A stretch of DNA of 64,000 bases from Narthecium ossifragum (Eukaryota > Streptophyta > Magnoliopsida > Dioscoreales > Nartheciaceae), in contig OY986973.1 of assembly GCA_963920575.1 (NCBI GenBank), forward strand, positions 3,804,606-3,868,605. The letters run 5' to 3'. Below, piece after piece: positions 34,590-46,139 of the stretch (its first letter is position 1; every line of letters starts with the position of its first letter). Position numbers and translations under genes: made by a program. The notes under the pieces were generated by a model. The model was not told the origin of the DNA, made no database searches, and worked only from the letters and a program-made list of their open reading frames with translations.

Positions 34590-34790
34590 AGCCTCTGCCT
34601 CCATGGCCCTCGCCTCGTCCGCCGCCTCTGCACTCAAGGGCTTTGCCTCCGTGACCCTCATATCGTACGCGGCCTCTGCCTCCATTGGCCTCGCTTCGTC
34701 CGCGGCCTCTGCGATCAAGGGCTCTGCCTCCGTGGCGCTCATATCGTACGCGGCATCTGGCCCCACGGGCACTGCCTCCACGTCCTCAAG
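34590..34790 (-). repeat. In-frame repeat encoding acidic peptide units
   Basis: Two and a half copies of a 78-nt unit code for AAYDM(S/R)(A/V)TEA(E/K)PL, then (I/S)AEAADEARPMEAE. This makes the acidic spacer between the mobile-domain-like region and the protease. Confidence 0.75.
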
Positions 34791-36747
34791 TTCCGCGGCA
34801 ACTGCGTCCAGGGCCTCCGCCTCCTGTTCCCTCGCCGGCTCTTCCACGGCGGTCATATTTGACAACTCACTGACCGTGCTCATGATAATGTCAGTGGCGT
34901 CCAATTGGTGTGCTTCTGTAGGCGGAGATCGTCTCGTCGAGAGGCTTCGCCTCTTGCATGTTGCCAACTTACTCTTCTTTGACCGCAAGGCATAAGGGGG
35001 ACTGATTGTTTCTTCCGTTCGTCGTGCCCCGCGTCGCTGCTTGGTCAATTTCTCTTGCGGCTATCACTAAATTTGTAGCCGCATGCTCGGGCTCTTGCGT
35101 CTCCACGGCGTCTTGGCTTGGGAGCCCAATGTTGCTCCTCTTCCGCTTGGTGATCAACGAAGGGAATAATTCCCCGATGAATGGTTCTTGGTGCTATCCT
35201 GTCTCCAGGTTTGATTTTTCCTTCAGGGCTGCAATTTCATTTTCAGCCCTAGCTAGCTTGGCATTTGCCGCGGCCACCTGCGCCCCCAACCTGTTCACTG
35301 AGATATTCAGGCGTCAGATTTCCTCAGCTCTTTCGAGATCCCGGCGTGCAATTTTTTGGAACTCCGACTTTACCTGTGTTCCATTAAAAATTCACATAGT
35401 TAGTATACATGTACCAACATGCAATACACGTGGTCCGAACGCATTCACAATCACACACAGCAATCAATACGCGTTCCCAATCACGCATAGCAACCAATAC
35501 GCATTCACAATCACGCATACAAACCAACACGTATAAGTATAGAAGGAGACACGTTACATAGACGAAGACGCGTACATTCTAAGTTTTTACATGTTCCCAT
35601 TTTGTTTCATCTGTTAGGCTCGATTGGGGGTCCTGAACTGGGAAGAGGGGTTGCTGTTGTTCGTCGATGACGTCCTCGGGAGGACTTCCTAGAGGAGACA
35701 TGAAAGAAACGCGCCTGGTAGACTGCTTAGGCGCAGACGGTGCTTCTATAGAGGGAATACTGGCGATCTCCAATCGTGCATTTGGCCGCGTAGCCCCAAG
35801 GTACAGTGCGACCTCCTCGTCGGTGTAACCAAGCTGGAACAGAAAACGGTGAGTTAAAATTGTGACGAGAGCATTGGCAAAATGCAAAAGGAAGCACAAG
35901 GAATAGGGACTCACCTCTGTGGGGACAGACATCGAACGCGGATCGCTTAGCCGTCCCCGCTTTGGTTGCTTCACTTTAGTCCATTTCAATATGCGGGGGG
36001 TCTTGCCGGGTTCCCCGGGTTCTCTGCAGCCGGTCAGCTCACAGTTCCAAGCTGTAAGGACTAGTGTGCAGCCACACACATACGTCAAGGCTCTAGAAGA
36101 AGACTTCTTCGAAGTCCTCCACCGGTTCAGTGCCGCCGCTACTTCGTTCTGCAAGTGGCTATGGACCATAGCAGGCCAATTCCACTTGTAGAGGGTGCCG
36201 ATATCCTCTATAGTGCCAACTAGCTCGGGGGGGGCCGTGTAATTCACCCGAGGGAACAGGATTGTCGCAAATATGTAGAGAATAAAGTACTGGCAGAAAT
36301 CTTCCACCGATTCCTGGTTTCTTCTATCCTTCAGCTGCTTCAATATCTCCACGATGCCCTGCGTCTGGAGGTCGCCATTCTTAGTCTTCCCCTGGGCGCG
36401 TCTGGAGAAGAAGGGGATATCCATAAGGTTCTGGCGCACCTTCTTAGGCCGATGGACTAGCTCCCCGCCTAGCGGAAGGCCGAGGAAGACGGCAACGTCC
36501 TCAGGTGTCAATGCACTGACGTTGCCACCAAGGTTAAACTGCAGCCCCCCTTGGTGGTTTCGCATCATCTCATCAAGCAATCGGTTGTCTTGCTTCACAT
36601 CTGGAAGCCCGAGGAAGTGGCCAAACGGGGTCTTGCGGATGATATCGACATGTACATCCGCGGCATAATCCCTTGATATTTCGTTTATCTTCGCACCGTA
36701 GCACCGGCCACTGAATGGTGCGCCCGATGTGCTTGGTCCGCTTTCCT

Positions 36748-37176
36748 CTGCGAGTTTCACGCGTGCAAATGTCAGCAATGTCTTCAAATAAACTACGCGG
36801 TTAAAGGAAAATACGCGTGACAAAAGACACCATACGCGTCTAGATGTCAAATAAACGCGTTAATGTGTATGAAAACGCACGCGTGGTAAAAATGCCGTGA
36901 CGCGTAGGGTGCCTCCAATAGAACAAGTACGCGTATGTCGCTACGTGTAACAAATACTCAAAGACGCGTAAAAGTGTACACGTACAAGCAAACACGTGTA
37001 TATTAGGACTGACGACGCAAATCAAATTGGGGGAGATATCCGGAGGGGTTTCAGGGGTAATTAATAAGGGAATTTAAATGCGCATACAGGGGGAGGACGG
37101 GATGAGGGGAGAAGGTAAAAATGGCCTTTTCCACTATAATAAGAAGGGGTTTTGATGTGATTCACATGTATTTTAC
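36748..37176. repeat. Motif cluster in ULP-gene intron 1
   Basis: TACGCGTGAC, ATACGCGTCTAG, AAACGCGTTAATG, CACGCGTGG, GACGCGTAGG, TACGCGTATG, CTACGTGTAAC, GACGCGTAAAAG, ACACGTACAAGC and ACACGTGTATATT lie within about 260 bp. The downstream 150 bp next to exon 1 is motif-free. Confidence 0.8.
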
Positions 37177-37615
37177 CTGAGGGGTTGGCTTGTAGCTTCC
37201 CGGCTATGGCCTTTTCCAGGGCCTTCTCCACGGCCTTCCCAAGAACCTCGGCAAAGGCGTTCTCCATTCTCTCACTATTTCAGACGGTGGGAGCAGGAAA
37301 AGAGAGGCGAAGAAGAGCAGAGTCAAAGAACAGAGACAAGGAGAATAGGACGGATAAGAAGAACAAAGAATCGCAAGGGAAAGGAAAAGAAGAAGAAAAC
37401 CAATCGGCACCTGTTTGCTAGGTGATAGAGAAGAAGAACATAGAATCGCGGGTTTTTGCTAAAATACCCGTGCGAAAAGGGATTTCGCGCGCAACGCGCC
37501 GTTTCGAGACGCGACGTCGAACCGTCGCATTACACAGCACGAGACGCGACGGCCAACTTATCATAAACGGCCACCTGGACCGGCGCGTCCCGTCCCAATA
37601 AATGCGGCGAGAGAG

Positions 37616-38609
37616 TAATGCGGCGGGAAAGTTTTGTTTTTTTAAGCCAAACATAACCGTACCGTTAACCGACACGTGTGGATGGGCATTTTTTTATTGG
37701 TTTTTTTCTTTGCACTACCCAGTAGAAACGCGCCACGTCAAACATGTGTAATGATGTTTTTGTACACACGCATGGTCCTTTATACGCGTGCCTTTCAGAA
37801 TTCTACGCGTCCACGGACACGCGTGTGATCACCTAATACACGTGAAATCATGTAGACCTCGTACACGTTCATAAAGTTTGTACACGCGCGTATCCTATTT
37901 AGACGCGTGAAAACAAGTTTAGACACGTATAGAGAATTTTATACACACGCAGCTTATTATTATACCCGCACTTTCAAAATTTGTCCCCTCCGCCCCCGGT
38001 GGGAGTCCGTTCATCGTCATCTCTTCCACCGGTTGTGGTATTTCTTCGTCTCCGCTTGGACATGGTTCTCATCGCCGACAAATGTGTGGGGACCTCTCTC
38101 CGGTGAACTATTTTGGCTAAGGTGAACAAGTGGAGGCAGTGGAAAGGGGGGGATATGAACGGCAAAAAAATCAAAGAGTGGAGAGGGAGAACAGAAGAGG
38201 AGGTGGTGGAGATAGAGGGAGAGGAGAAGATGGCCGGAGGAAAGGGAGGGGATATGAACGAATAATTGAGAAAAGTGAAGAGGATGAAGAGAAGAGGAGG
38301 TAGTGGAGAGAGAGGGAGAAGGGAAGATGGCCGGAGGACCCAAGCCCGGCGGGAGGGAGGAAGCCGGTTGGGGAAGAAGACACATAATGCGACGGGATGA
38401 TTTTCTCTTTTTTAAGCCGATGTACATTAAATGCGCTAATGATGAGGAAAACGGGATGCATATGCATGTATGGCATGGCTGTTTATGGCATGGGAGGGAG
38501 GGGTAAAATCGGCATTTCCTCGCTTAGGGGTCCTCTGTTGCAAAGAAACAAGAGGGGGGTCCGAAAGTGTCAAATCTGGACACTGGGGGTCCGATTTGGC
38601 AAAAAATTC
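37616..38609 (-). repeat. Right terminal inverted repeat of the MULE
   Basis: It mirrors 28038-29043. The inner edge is within GGCGGGAAAGTTTTG. It differs by a deletion in the 38385-38400 palindrome region, where one arm is missing, and by scattered substitutions. Confidence 0.9.
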
Positions 38610-38619
38610 AAAGAACTCC

Positions 38620-41600
38620 CCCTCATTTTCTTATAGTTGAGCATCCAGAGTCCTGTAAGATTGCTTGATCTCATAGATATACTCTCATGGACTTTTGTGT
38701 GACAATCACAACCATCTAGTTCTAGTTCATAATAGCAGATTCATTCAGAGAGATGAACATAAGGAAACAAATAGTGAATAGTGAAAAGTGAAAAAGTATA
38801 ATGTCATGACGAAAGTAGCAGATTTGTATAAACAAGAATTATGAGTTTTTTAGTTCAATACCTTTCATGAAAACAATACTCATTTGTCAATTGATTAGCT
38901 ATTTACCAATTCATGACTTTCATCTCAGCAAATTAGGCGACATGCTTTTGACATAGCACTTGTGACCAACATATCCTGGGAGTAGTTAGAGCAGTATGAA
39001 CAGAAAGCAGAAAGAAACAATAGATGATGATACAAGTTGAAGCAGATTAACAGAAATTGTCCTATCACAGCATAGATACAACGGTTCGAACACACAAAAA
39101 TAAATTCTGCAAGTCTACTGGAAAACATTCAGAGATAAAGAGCTACAGTACAACATTACTGTGGAAATATCTGCCTCCATCACATAAATCATTGCAAATC
39201 AAGCCATTGGACAAGTTTTTTCTATGTTAACACATATCAAACTCGAGGTTCATGGAGCACTTGTAGGATTCCAATCTGGACAGCACTAGCATAGTTTAGT
39301 ACCCAATGCATTTGAACCCAGCGTTAGGGTTACTCTCAAGTCAACTGTTCCGGCATTTCATGCACCAGAATAGACAAATCTTAACCTAATTACAAAGAGG
39401 AGCATAATCGCATCAAAACTTCCACTCAAATAGAAGCATTAACTCCAAGCTGAAATATTTTAGCAAGCCTAAACCAGGCAAGTTTGTGATTTCAGCTAAA
39501 TTAATTGTGTACAAACTTATTCTGAAGCAACTGAAACTTTGTGGCTCCTGCAAAAGATTGTCCAGGCTTTTCGTCACAAAATGCAGTGTCGAAATTACAC
39601 ACCAAAAAAGAAGAAGAAGATAGATATCATGTAAAGATGAGGCCAAAGCTCCATCTCTCCAGGCTCCAGGCATTATGGAAAGGGTCATGGCTACCATCGG
39701 AAAACATGGACCATAGCGTTATGGCTTAAAGCTAGCCTTAGCTTAACTATAGCTCGAGGCTTAGCAAAAGACAGCTCACATAGCAAATTTCCTTAAATTT
39801 GGGTCCAAGTTGGTCTTAAACATCCACATATATATAGCCAATATTTGCAATTGGATTTAAGTCAGACAAGTCATAAAAATTCTATTGCCATAACAAAAGA
39901 AGCTTCTTAGTGTTCAACTTTGAATCATTCAACTGTGTCAGTAGAAGAAAACATATCTTTTTCCCAACCCAACAATGGTCTGTTAGAGAGAGAGAGAGAT
40001 GGAGATTGGAGTTCTTATTAGATCTGCTGTCTTGTTCTCTTCTCACTCTTTCCGGCCACCATATTATTCCCATCTAAGGAGGCATCTCATCTGAGTTCCA
40101 TACCTTTGTCTCTCACTCACGTCGTTTCATCATCTTGTCGAGGTAGATCCGCGTGATCACCACACCACCGCCGCCGGCGGCGCAAGCACTCGAGCTCCTC
40201 CTCCACACCACCGCCGCCACCGGCTCAAGCACTCGAGCTCCTCCTCCACGCCACCACCTCCGCCGGTGCAAGCACTCGAGCTCCTCCTCCACACCACCAC
40301 CGCCGCCGCCGCAAGCACTCGAACTCCTCTTCCACGCCATCGCCGCCGGCACAAGATAGGGTTTTTGGGTCAGAGGAAGGAGGGAACGAGAGGAGATGGT
40401 AAGTGGGTTCACTCATTTTGGGTTTAAACTTGGGTTTCAGATCTAAGCGGGTTCGACCCATTAACCCTAACTGGAAGGTGAGAAATGAGATGGTATTGTG
40501 TTTTAATCTCAGCCCTTCATTTTGAAGGGCTGAGATCCAGTGTTAAGTTTTGTGTATGTGGAACCAGCCCCATATATATATATATGTCATAGGCACTTCT
40601 TCATGATCACAAGCATCTCCATCACCTATGAGACAATTACTAGGAAAACTTGTCATTTTGGTCGATTTTTGAGGGATACATGCGATATATTTGTCCTTTG
40701 AGCTTTCACAATTAGCATGCACATAACATAGCGACACACATGAAATTCCTAGAAGATCTACTGCCTGGAAAGGAACAAGTGCTACCAATTGTTTGGTGCC
40801 AACACTACTAAAGGACAAAAATGGGCGATCAAGAAGGATTTCATATAGTGATTAAACCTATAGGCTATTGCAAAAGAAAGAGAGAGGTGGAAAGAGAGAG
40901 AGAGAGAATTATTCAACAGAAGTCACCTCCAAATCCTAATAGGAGAACAAACTTTGCATATTCCTATCTCTTCATTGCATCACCCAATATGTTCATCCAG
41001 GACTCAACTCCAACCACCATTAGACTCGATATAATCCAGCCGAATTAACTACAACTTGAGAAACAATTTATGCACCACATTTAACCTAACTAGACTTGAT
41101 CTCGCAATCCAAGAATGACTCAAAACATCTCATGTCTAAAACCTTATGCCGATGCTATCTGGATTTGCAGAATAAATTCCAGAGTTTACATGATGATGGA
41201 ATTCCTTCGATATTGACAGATTGGAGATTTTTCAACGATAGCTCGAAGCGAACCAATCTGCATCTACGGGACCTTCCAAACATGGCCATATACTTGCACA
41301 GACTATGACACTAACATCAAATATGAAACTACAAATGCATTAACAACAGACAATTCCTGGGTAGAACTATACATGATTACTCTTCAAAAACATTTAAACA
41401 AAACTCAGGTTCTTATATACATCATATATGCTGAATATAACATCTTACTTGCACTCTAGCAAACAGAATAAATCCACCAGCTCATAGCTTGTTTTGCACC
41501 ATATTCACATTTCAAAGTCTAAAGCCAATGGGAGCTTCTTTCTAAAGCAAGTAGTCATAACAGACCAACTAAAACTGAACAATATCATGAATCGAGAGGA

Positions 41601-42149
41601 TCAAAGTTCAGATGCAATTTCCAGAATGTCACTACACCTCCAAACACAAAACTGTTAGCAGACAGCCACAAATGCAGAGCATTCTAGGGACAAGAAACTT
41701 TGAAGAATTTCAATGACTATTGCAACTGTGCACACTTTCATAAAAACCAAACCACAGCTTCCAAAATAAACTTGTTTGATGAACATCAATAAATGACCCC
41801 CAAAATACCGGTCTAGGAAAACATCAGATTAACATGGACAAGAATAACTGGATTTTGGTTACAAGTGGCCACTGATTCATTTAAAAGCAAAGGGTTAAGT
41901 GATTTGAACATGTAGACATAATCGATATAGAGCTGTCAGATCATAGAAAAGCTTACATTATACTCTTCGACAGCAGTCCATTTATAACTGGTATTACCAA
42001 CGTTACCTAATATGCTGTACAGAGGGAAACAGCTAATGCAGAAAGCATCAGCCACTGGTTTCCCTGAACACTGCTTGGAAAAGTAGCGGCTTAGGAACAT
42101 TCAAATTGGATCTACCGACATAATCTTAATCAGCAAAAGGGACAAAACC
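38620..42149. other. A-rich non-coding stretch downstream of the trihelix gene
   Basis: No exon with recognisable protein motifs was found. The plus strand is A-rich, which fits 3' flank, 3' UTR or introns of the minus-strand gene at 42150-43367. A GC-rich minisatellite lies at 40150-40345, and a short TA-dinucleotide run lies near 40574. Confidence 0.4.
40150..40345. repeat. GC-rich minisatellite
   Basis: About four copies of a 45-48 bp unit contain CAAGCACTCGAGCTCCTCCT followed by CCACACCACCGCCGCC. Frames in both directions are periodic low-complexity peptides and are not called as genes. Confidence 0.85.
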
Positions 42150-43367
42150 TTACAGGACTCTTCCCATTTCTGTCCGATCCCTTCCATGCTCCACATCCAA
42201 CCACAGACCAGAAGATTCGACAGGCTCTACTGACATCCCAAGATCCATTTCCAGCTCTTTCTGCCTCACCTGCATCATCATCCTCTCATTCTCCAACCTC
42301 AGCCTTTCATTCTCCAGCCTCAAACTCTCCATCTCCCTATCTTTCTTGTTCGAGAACCTCTGCCACTTGAACCTCCTTTTCTCCAACTCAAACGCCTCAG
42401 TGCAAATCTCCACCCTCTCCTCCATTAATTGGAGCGCCCTCTTCTTGAACCACTCCTGCTGCTCTTGCTTAGACTTTGTGGTGTCTTGGAGCACCCCATT
42501 GATCTCCGCCCTGAAACCATCCAACCCCATCTTTCCAAGCTCCTCAATTCTCTCCTCATCCTCCCCATTCTCATCATCATCATCATCATCCTCATCTTCC
42601 TCTTCACACCCATTACCATCTCTCGCAGAAGCTGCTTGCAAATTCACATCTTGACAATTGGATATCCTCTGGCCATTGTGGTAAGCACACATCTCACGGT
42701 AAAAGAGGTGTTTTGAGCTCAAAATCTTCTTCACATCCTCCTTAGATTTCGGTGGCAGATGATGCATCGTCTCCAAAAGGATCGGGTTCTCCACGACCAT
42801 GCAAGTAGTTCCACGCCCGAGTATCTCATTCAGTCTCTTGTACCGCTTATTGAGGTCATTAAACTTATCTTCGCACTGTTGAGGGGATACATAACATCCC
42901 TTCTCAAGCATGAGCTTCGACACCGTCTTCCACTTGCCCTTCTTCTGAAGGGGGGCGCCGGGCTTGCGACGTTGTGCTGAACAGTCGGGAAGGTCGGCGT
43001 CGTCGCCGATGTACGAGACGATAGTGATGAGGAGGCGCACCATGTCGTCGGTCCACTTCATCCGGTGCCACGGAGACCCCTTTTTGGGCTTGCTGCCACA
43101 GCTCCCATTCCCATGATCGTTCTCCTCGCCGTGGCCTGCGTCATCCTCGTCGTCGCTAGGGTTTTGAAGACTAGAACAGAAGGCCTTGGAGCTAAAGGGA
43201 TTGATGGAGCTGGCATGGTGGCCGTTGGAAGGATCGAAGAGCGTCATTGACGGATTCGGAGGATGCTGCGAGAGATGGTGGTGGCGTCGGTGGAGAGAAG
43301 GTTCGAGGCCAAGGATTCCGGCGGTGGATCCGGGGAGCACTCCCCCGCCGATCGAGGTGCTATCCAT
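42150..43367 (-). CDS. Trihelix-family transcription factor (Myb/SANT-like)
   Basis: A single exon from ATG at 43367 to TAA at 42150 encodes 405 residues, a complete frame. Residues 1-90 are low complexity, with a DDEDDAGHGEEN acidic patch and then KPKKGSPWHRMKWTDD. The trihelix DNA-binding domain lies at about 103-183, with WTDDMVRLL, KGKWKTVSKLMLEKG and SPQQCEDKFNDLNKRYKRL. After it comes LSSKHLFYREMCAYHNGQR, a block typical of the plant subgroup that includes Arabidopsis At1g21200. A second acidic run (about 255-273) follows. A long C-terminal coiled coil (about 296-375) has LRLENERLRLENER heptads. It should act in the nucleus as a DNA-binding regulator, probably as a dimer through the coiled coil; targets are unknown. 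Confidence 0.93.
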   Translation of the reverse strand: MDSTSIGGGVLPGSTAGILGLEPSLHRRHHHLSQHPPNPSMTLFDPSNGHHASSINPFSSKAFCSSLQNPSDDEDDAGHGEENDHGNGSCGSKPKKGSPWHRMKWTDDMVRLLITIVSYIGDDADLPDCSAQRRKPGAPLQKKGKWKTVSKLMLEKGCYVSPQQCEDKFNDLNKRYKRLNEILGRGTTCMVVENPILLETMHHLPPKSKEDVKKILSSKHLFYREMCAYHNGQRISNCQDVNLQAASARDGNGCEEEDEDDDDDDENGEDEERIEELGKMGLDGFRAEINGVLQDTTKSKQEQQEWFKKRALQLMEERVEICTEAFELEKRRFKWQRFSNKKDREMESLRLENERLRLENERMMMQVRQKELEMDLGMSVEPVESSGLWLDVEHGRDRTEMGRVL

Positions 43368-43545
43368 GTGGGATCGATTCAGTGCATTAGTGAGCAGCCC
43401 AAGAGATCTATAGTTCGAACAGGGATCGGACGTAAACCCTAGTTTGGAGAAATCCTACCGAGAGAGGTGCGAGAGAGGAAAAATGGGGTCTTTGGGAATG
43501 TTCGCAGGTTGAAGAAAGAAAAGACGTGAGTGATGGGAGCTCTGC

Positions 43546-43555
43546 TATATATATA
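43546..43555 (-). promoter_or_regulatory. TATA box of the trihelix gene
   Basis: TATATATATA on the minus strand lies about 180 bp upstream of the ATG, so the start site should be near 43515-43525. CACTCACGTC just downstream could be leader sequence. Confidence 0.6.
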
Positions 43556-43559
43556 CAGT

Positions 43560-44410
43560 GGATATGAGTCAAATAGGAGTGGGAGTTGGGTTGAACCAGT
43601 TTGAATTGGACTTGACTAGAGTTGATCTAACTGGTGAAGTGGCCCTTGAGATACATGAATAAGCCATAAAGAGGGATTTTAGAGAGATAGATTGATGATT
43701 TGTTATCATTTTTCCCTAATCCATCCTTTAAATCAGTGATATTTCTGGAACTATATTAAACTAGTAAGTCTCATGCCACATGGCAGGGTAACCACCCTCT
43801 CTTTTCACCTCTCTCAGTAATTCCTCATCAACCCCCCACTATCCCCCACTAACTTCCTTCCCTCTCCCACTATCCCCCACTAACTTCATTTCTTCTCCCA
43901 CTATTCCCTTCACGTAGGCTTTATGTAGGATAATCCTCTCCGCATAGGCTCCATATAGGACAACAAAATCGTTAAGTTATAACCATCTTATTATATAAGG
44001 ATGATAAATAGAAACACATAAACAAATATTTTGACGAAAATAAGCATTCTTCATCTACCGAACAAGATGGGTCTTTACAAAACTCCATCAGTTTGCGAGA
44101 AAATTATAGTGTCATTTGATTAACATACAATGCCATCGAAGCGTGATATGAGGAATTGCCGAGATTTATTTCATCCTTTTGGTATTGTGAAGCCTCCCAA
44201 TTTTCTCACCGTACATCAAGCAGAATACTGGCATCACTTTTAACTTTCTCATTTATAAAAAAAAAAAAATAATTCAGTGCAATACGTATTGTGATTACAA
44301 TCACATAAAACCTCCACATTCAACAATGCCTGGATTGCACGATTCCAAATTTTTACATTAGAGGTCAACACAAGAACCGGCAGTAAGAAATTTTGCTTAG
44401 TCCATCGACT
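43560..44410. other. Intergenic, upstream of the trihelix gene
   Basis: It holds a CT-rich partial repeat with CCCCCACTATCCCCCACTAAC around 43830-43900. A related tract appears near 50280-50440, with GTAGGATAATCC-like and CATAGGCTCCATA-like words. No gene was seen. Confidence 0.4.
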
Positions 44411-44413
44411 TTA

Positions 44414-44611
44414 GGGGGTGTTTGGTATGTGATTAGAAAAAATGGGGTTACGGGATAGGGTTAGAAAAAATGGGGTTAAGGAATGAAGATAGGAAAAAAT
44501 AAAGTGTTTGTGGTAGGTGAAATGTGAATAAAATAGTAATAATTATTTTTGATATTTGAGAATAAGTATGAGGATAATGGAATAAGGGGTTAACCCACAA
44601 CAAACATGCCA
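44414..44611. mobile_element. Small Tourist-like MITE
   Basis: It starts GGGGGTGTTTGGTATG and ends CAACAAACATGCCA. It is flanked by TTA at 44411-44413 and 44612-44614. The interior has GATTAGAAAAAATGGGGTTA words. The TIR match is partial (8 of 11), so the right edge is tentative. A related copy follows directly. Confidence 0.55.
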
Positions 44612-44621
44612 TTATATATAA

Positions 44622-44838
44622 TGACATGTTTGGTCGGGGTTAGAAAAAGTGAGGTTAAGGGGGATAGGGTTTAGAATAAGTGGGGTTAAAGAATGGTGAT
44701 AGAAACAAAGTAGAGTAGTGGTGGTGGGTGGAATGAGAATGAGAATAAAATAGTAATGATGATATTTGATGTTTGGGATAGGAACGGGGTTAGAGTTAAG
44801 AGGGGATAACCTCCTGCACCATACCAAACATGTACTCT
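44622..44838. mobile_element. Second Tourist-like MITE, adjacent copy
   Basis: It runs from GACATGTTTGGTCGGGGTTA to ACCATACCAAACATGTAC and shares GGGGTTAGAAAAAGTG and AATGAGAATGAGAATAAA words with the neighbour. The inner halves of both copies show the same order of words, so the pair may be a tandem insertion. No clean target duplication was found. Confidence 0.5.
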
Positions 44839-46139
44839 TTAATAATTTTTATTAATACCTTTCAAAATTTTTAAGGGTATTTTGGTGTATGTCTTTAAAA
44901 CTACGGATAATTGGTGATAACACCAGTTTAACAAAAATTATCATAAAAAACCCCATTAGCTTGATTTTTAAGGTGAAAACCCCATTTGATAGGTTTATTT
45001 GGCTGGTGTAATTAAAAAAAAGACCATAATGCCCCCCTCCCTCTCTCTCAGCCACCAAGCACTCTAGCTATCACCACTCCTCCGGCGAAGTACTCTTCTC
45101 CGGCCATTACCATCTACCTCCGGCGAAGACCATAATGACCCAAGGCCGCGCGCTCGTAGCCTACTCACCTCCCCGACGCCTCGCCGTCGCAACCACCAGC
45201 TATCTCACCTCCCAGCCACAATCCCACGGCACCGCCTCCACCCTCACCGTTACATGCGTCGCCGACCACCCCGGAACCCATCTCCAGATCTCTCATCGTC
45301 GCCGCCATCCACCTAGTCGGACTCCTGCCGTTGGCATCGTCCTTTCCGCAAGCCCACACCGTCGCCACTCTCTTCTCCCTTCCCTACCACCATCGGAACC
45401 CACGCCCCAACTCTTTGTCACCGACCTCCTCCTCTCTTGTCGACCTCCCCCTCTCTCATCGACCTCCCTGCAACAGCCACACCACCCTACTACCCCAAGG
45501 CGGCCTTCTATCGGCTTGATCAAGTCCTTGATCACAATCGTTCGATACGGGCGAAGCGTGCGCGGCGACGCACTAGCCGGATTAAAATAGTGGATGAAGC
45601 ATGTGCAGCCTCTAGCAAGGGAAGGATTAATCACCATTGGAGAGAAGAGAGAGGAAGGTGGATGCAGCATGGGGTTTTGCCGGCGACGACGAGCTCGGAT
45701 CTCCGCTGAGCCGGTGATGGAGCTCCGAGTAAGGGCGACGCAACTATGATCATTGCCGACCGGTGTGTGGTTGGGATAAGAAGGGGAGAGAACAAGAGAG
45801 AGGGAGTGGGAGATGCTGACATGAACCAAATCCTAAAGGACGAGGAGGTGGGTGTGTTGGGCTTCTCTCGTGGAGGTGGGGGAGTGGGAAAAGTGGAAGC
45901 TTTAAATGAGGAGTTGACAAGGACCATGATTGATTTCTTGTGGAGGACTGGATCTAAAGGACAAGGAGGTGGGTGTGCTGGGCTTCTCTCGTGGAGGTGG
46001 GAGAGTGGGAAAAGTAGAAGCTTTAAATGAGGAGTTGACAAGGACCATGATTGATCTCTTGTGGAGGCCTGGATCTAAAGGACAAGGAGATGGGTGTGCT
46101 GGGCTTCTCTCGTGGAGGTGGGGGAGTGGGAAAATAGAC

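Larger units (their letters stand above)
32784..37267 (-). pseudogene. MULE gene: plant-mobile-domain-like region fused to Ulp1 protease
   Basis: Exons read on the minus strand are 37177-37267, 35915-36747, about 35579-35833, a degenerate middle 34171-35373, 33455-33629, 33056-33381 and 32784-32976. The start is MENAFAEVLGKAVEKAL. Exon 2 holds ALTPEDVAVFLGLPLGG and surrounding helices typical of the plant mobile domain/DUF1985-like region of ULP-carrying transposons. The middle is a coiled coil followed by an acidic repeat (EAEPLIAEAADEAR). The C-terminus is a C48/Ulp1-type protease: HWHLLAID, a GIPMQRGS block and DCGLFVL with the catalytic cysteine. Ulp1 enzymes remove SUMO-like proteins. 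Two in-frame stops and a frameshift in 34980-35373 break the middle, though the protease exons are open. Confidence 0.82.
28038..38609. mobile_element. 10.57 kb Mutator-like element with ULP gene
   Basis: Both ends start GAATTTTTTGCCAAATCGGA in inverted orientation and stay similar for about 1 kb. A perfect 10-bp duplication, AAAGAACTCC, flanks the element at 28028-28037 and 38610-38619, within the 8-11 bp range of Mutator-like elements. Inside, a MuDR-type transposase gene (plus, 29404-32366) and a plant-mobile-domain/Ulp1 protease gene (minus, 32784-37267) converge. MULEs that carry ULP-like genes are known in plants (Kaonashi type). Non-coding parts are filled with ACACGTGT/ACGCGTAT motifs. 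Both genes carry disabling changes, so this copy is probably not autonomous now. Confidence 0.93.

Noticed and set aside
34182..34995. Plus-strand open frames opposite the ULP-gene acidic linker
   Set aside because: They are antisense shadows of the GC-rich acidic repeat; the minus strand fits the gene structure with splice sites.
40113..40461. Open frames on both strands of the 40.2 kb minisatellite
   Set aside because: Periodic low-complexity peptides from a 45-48 bp GC-rich repeat; no start context or domain.
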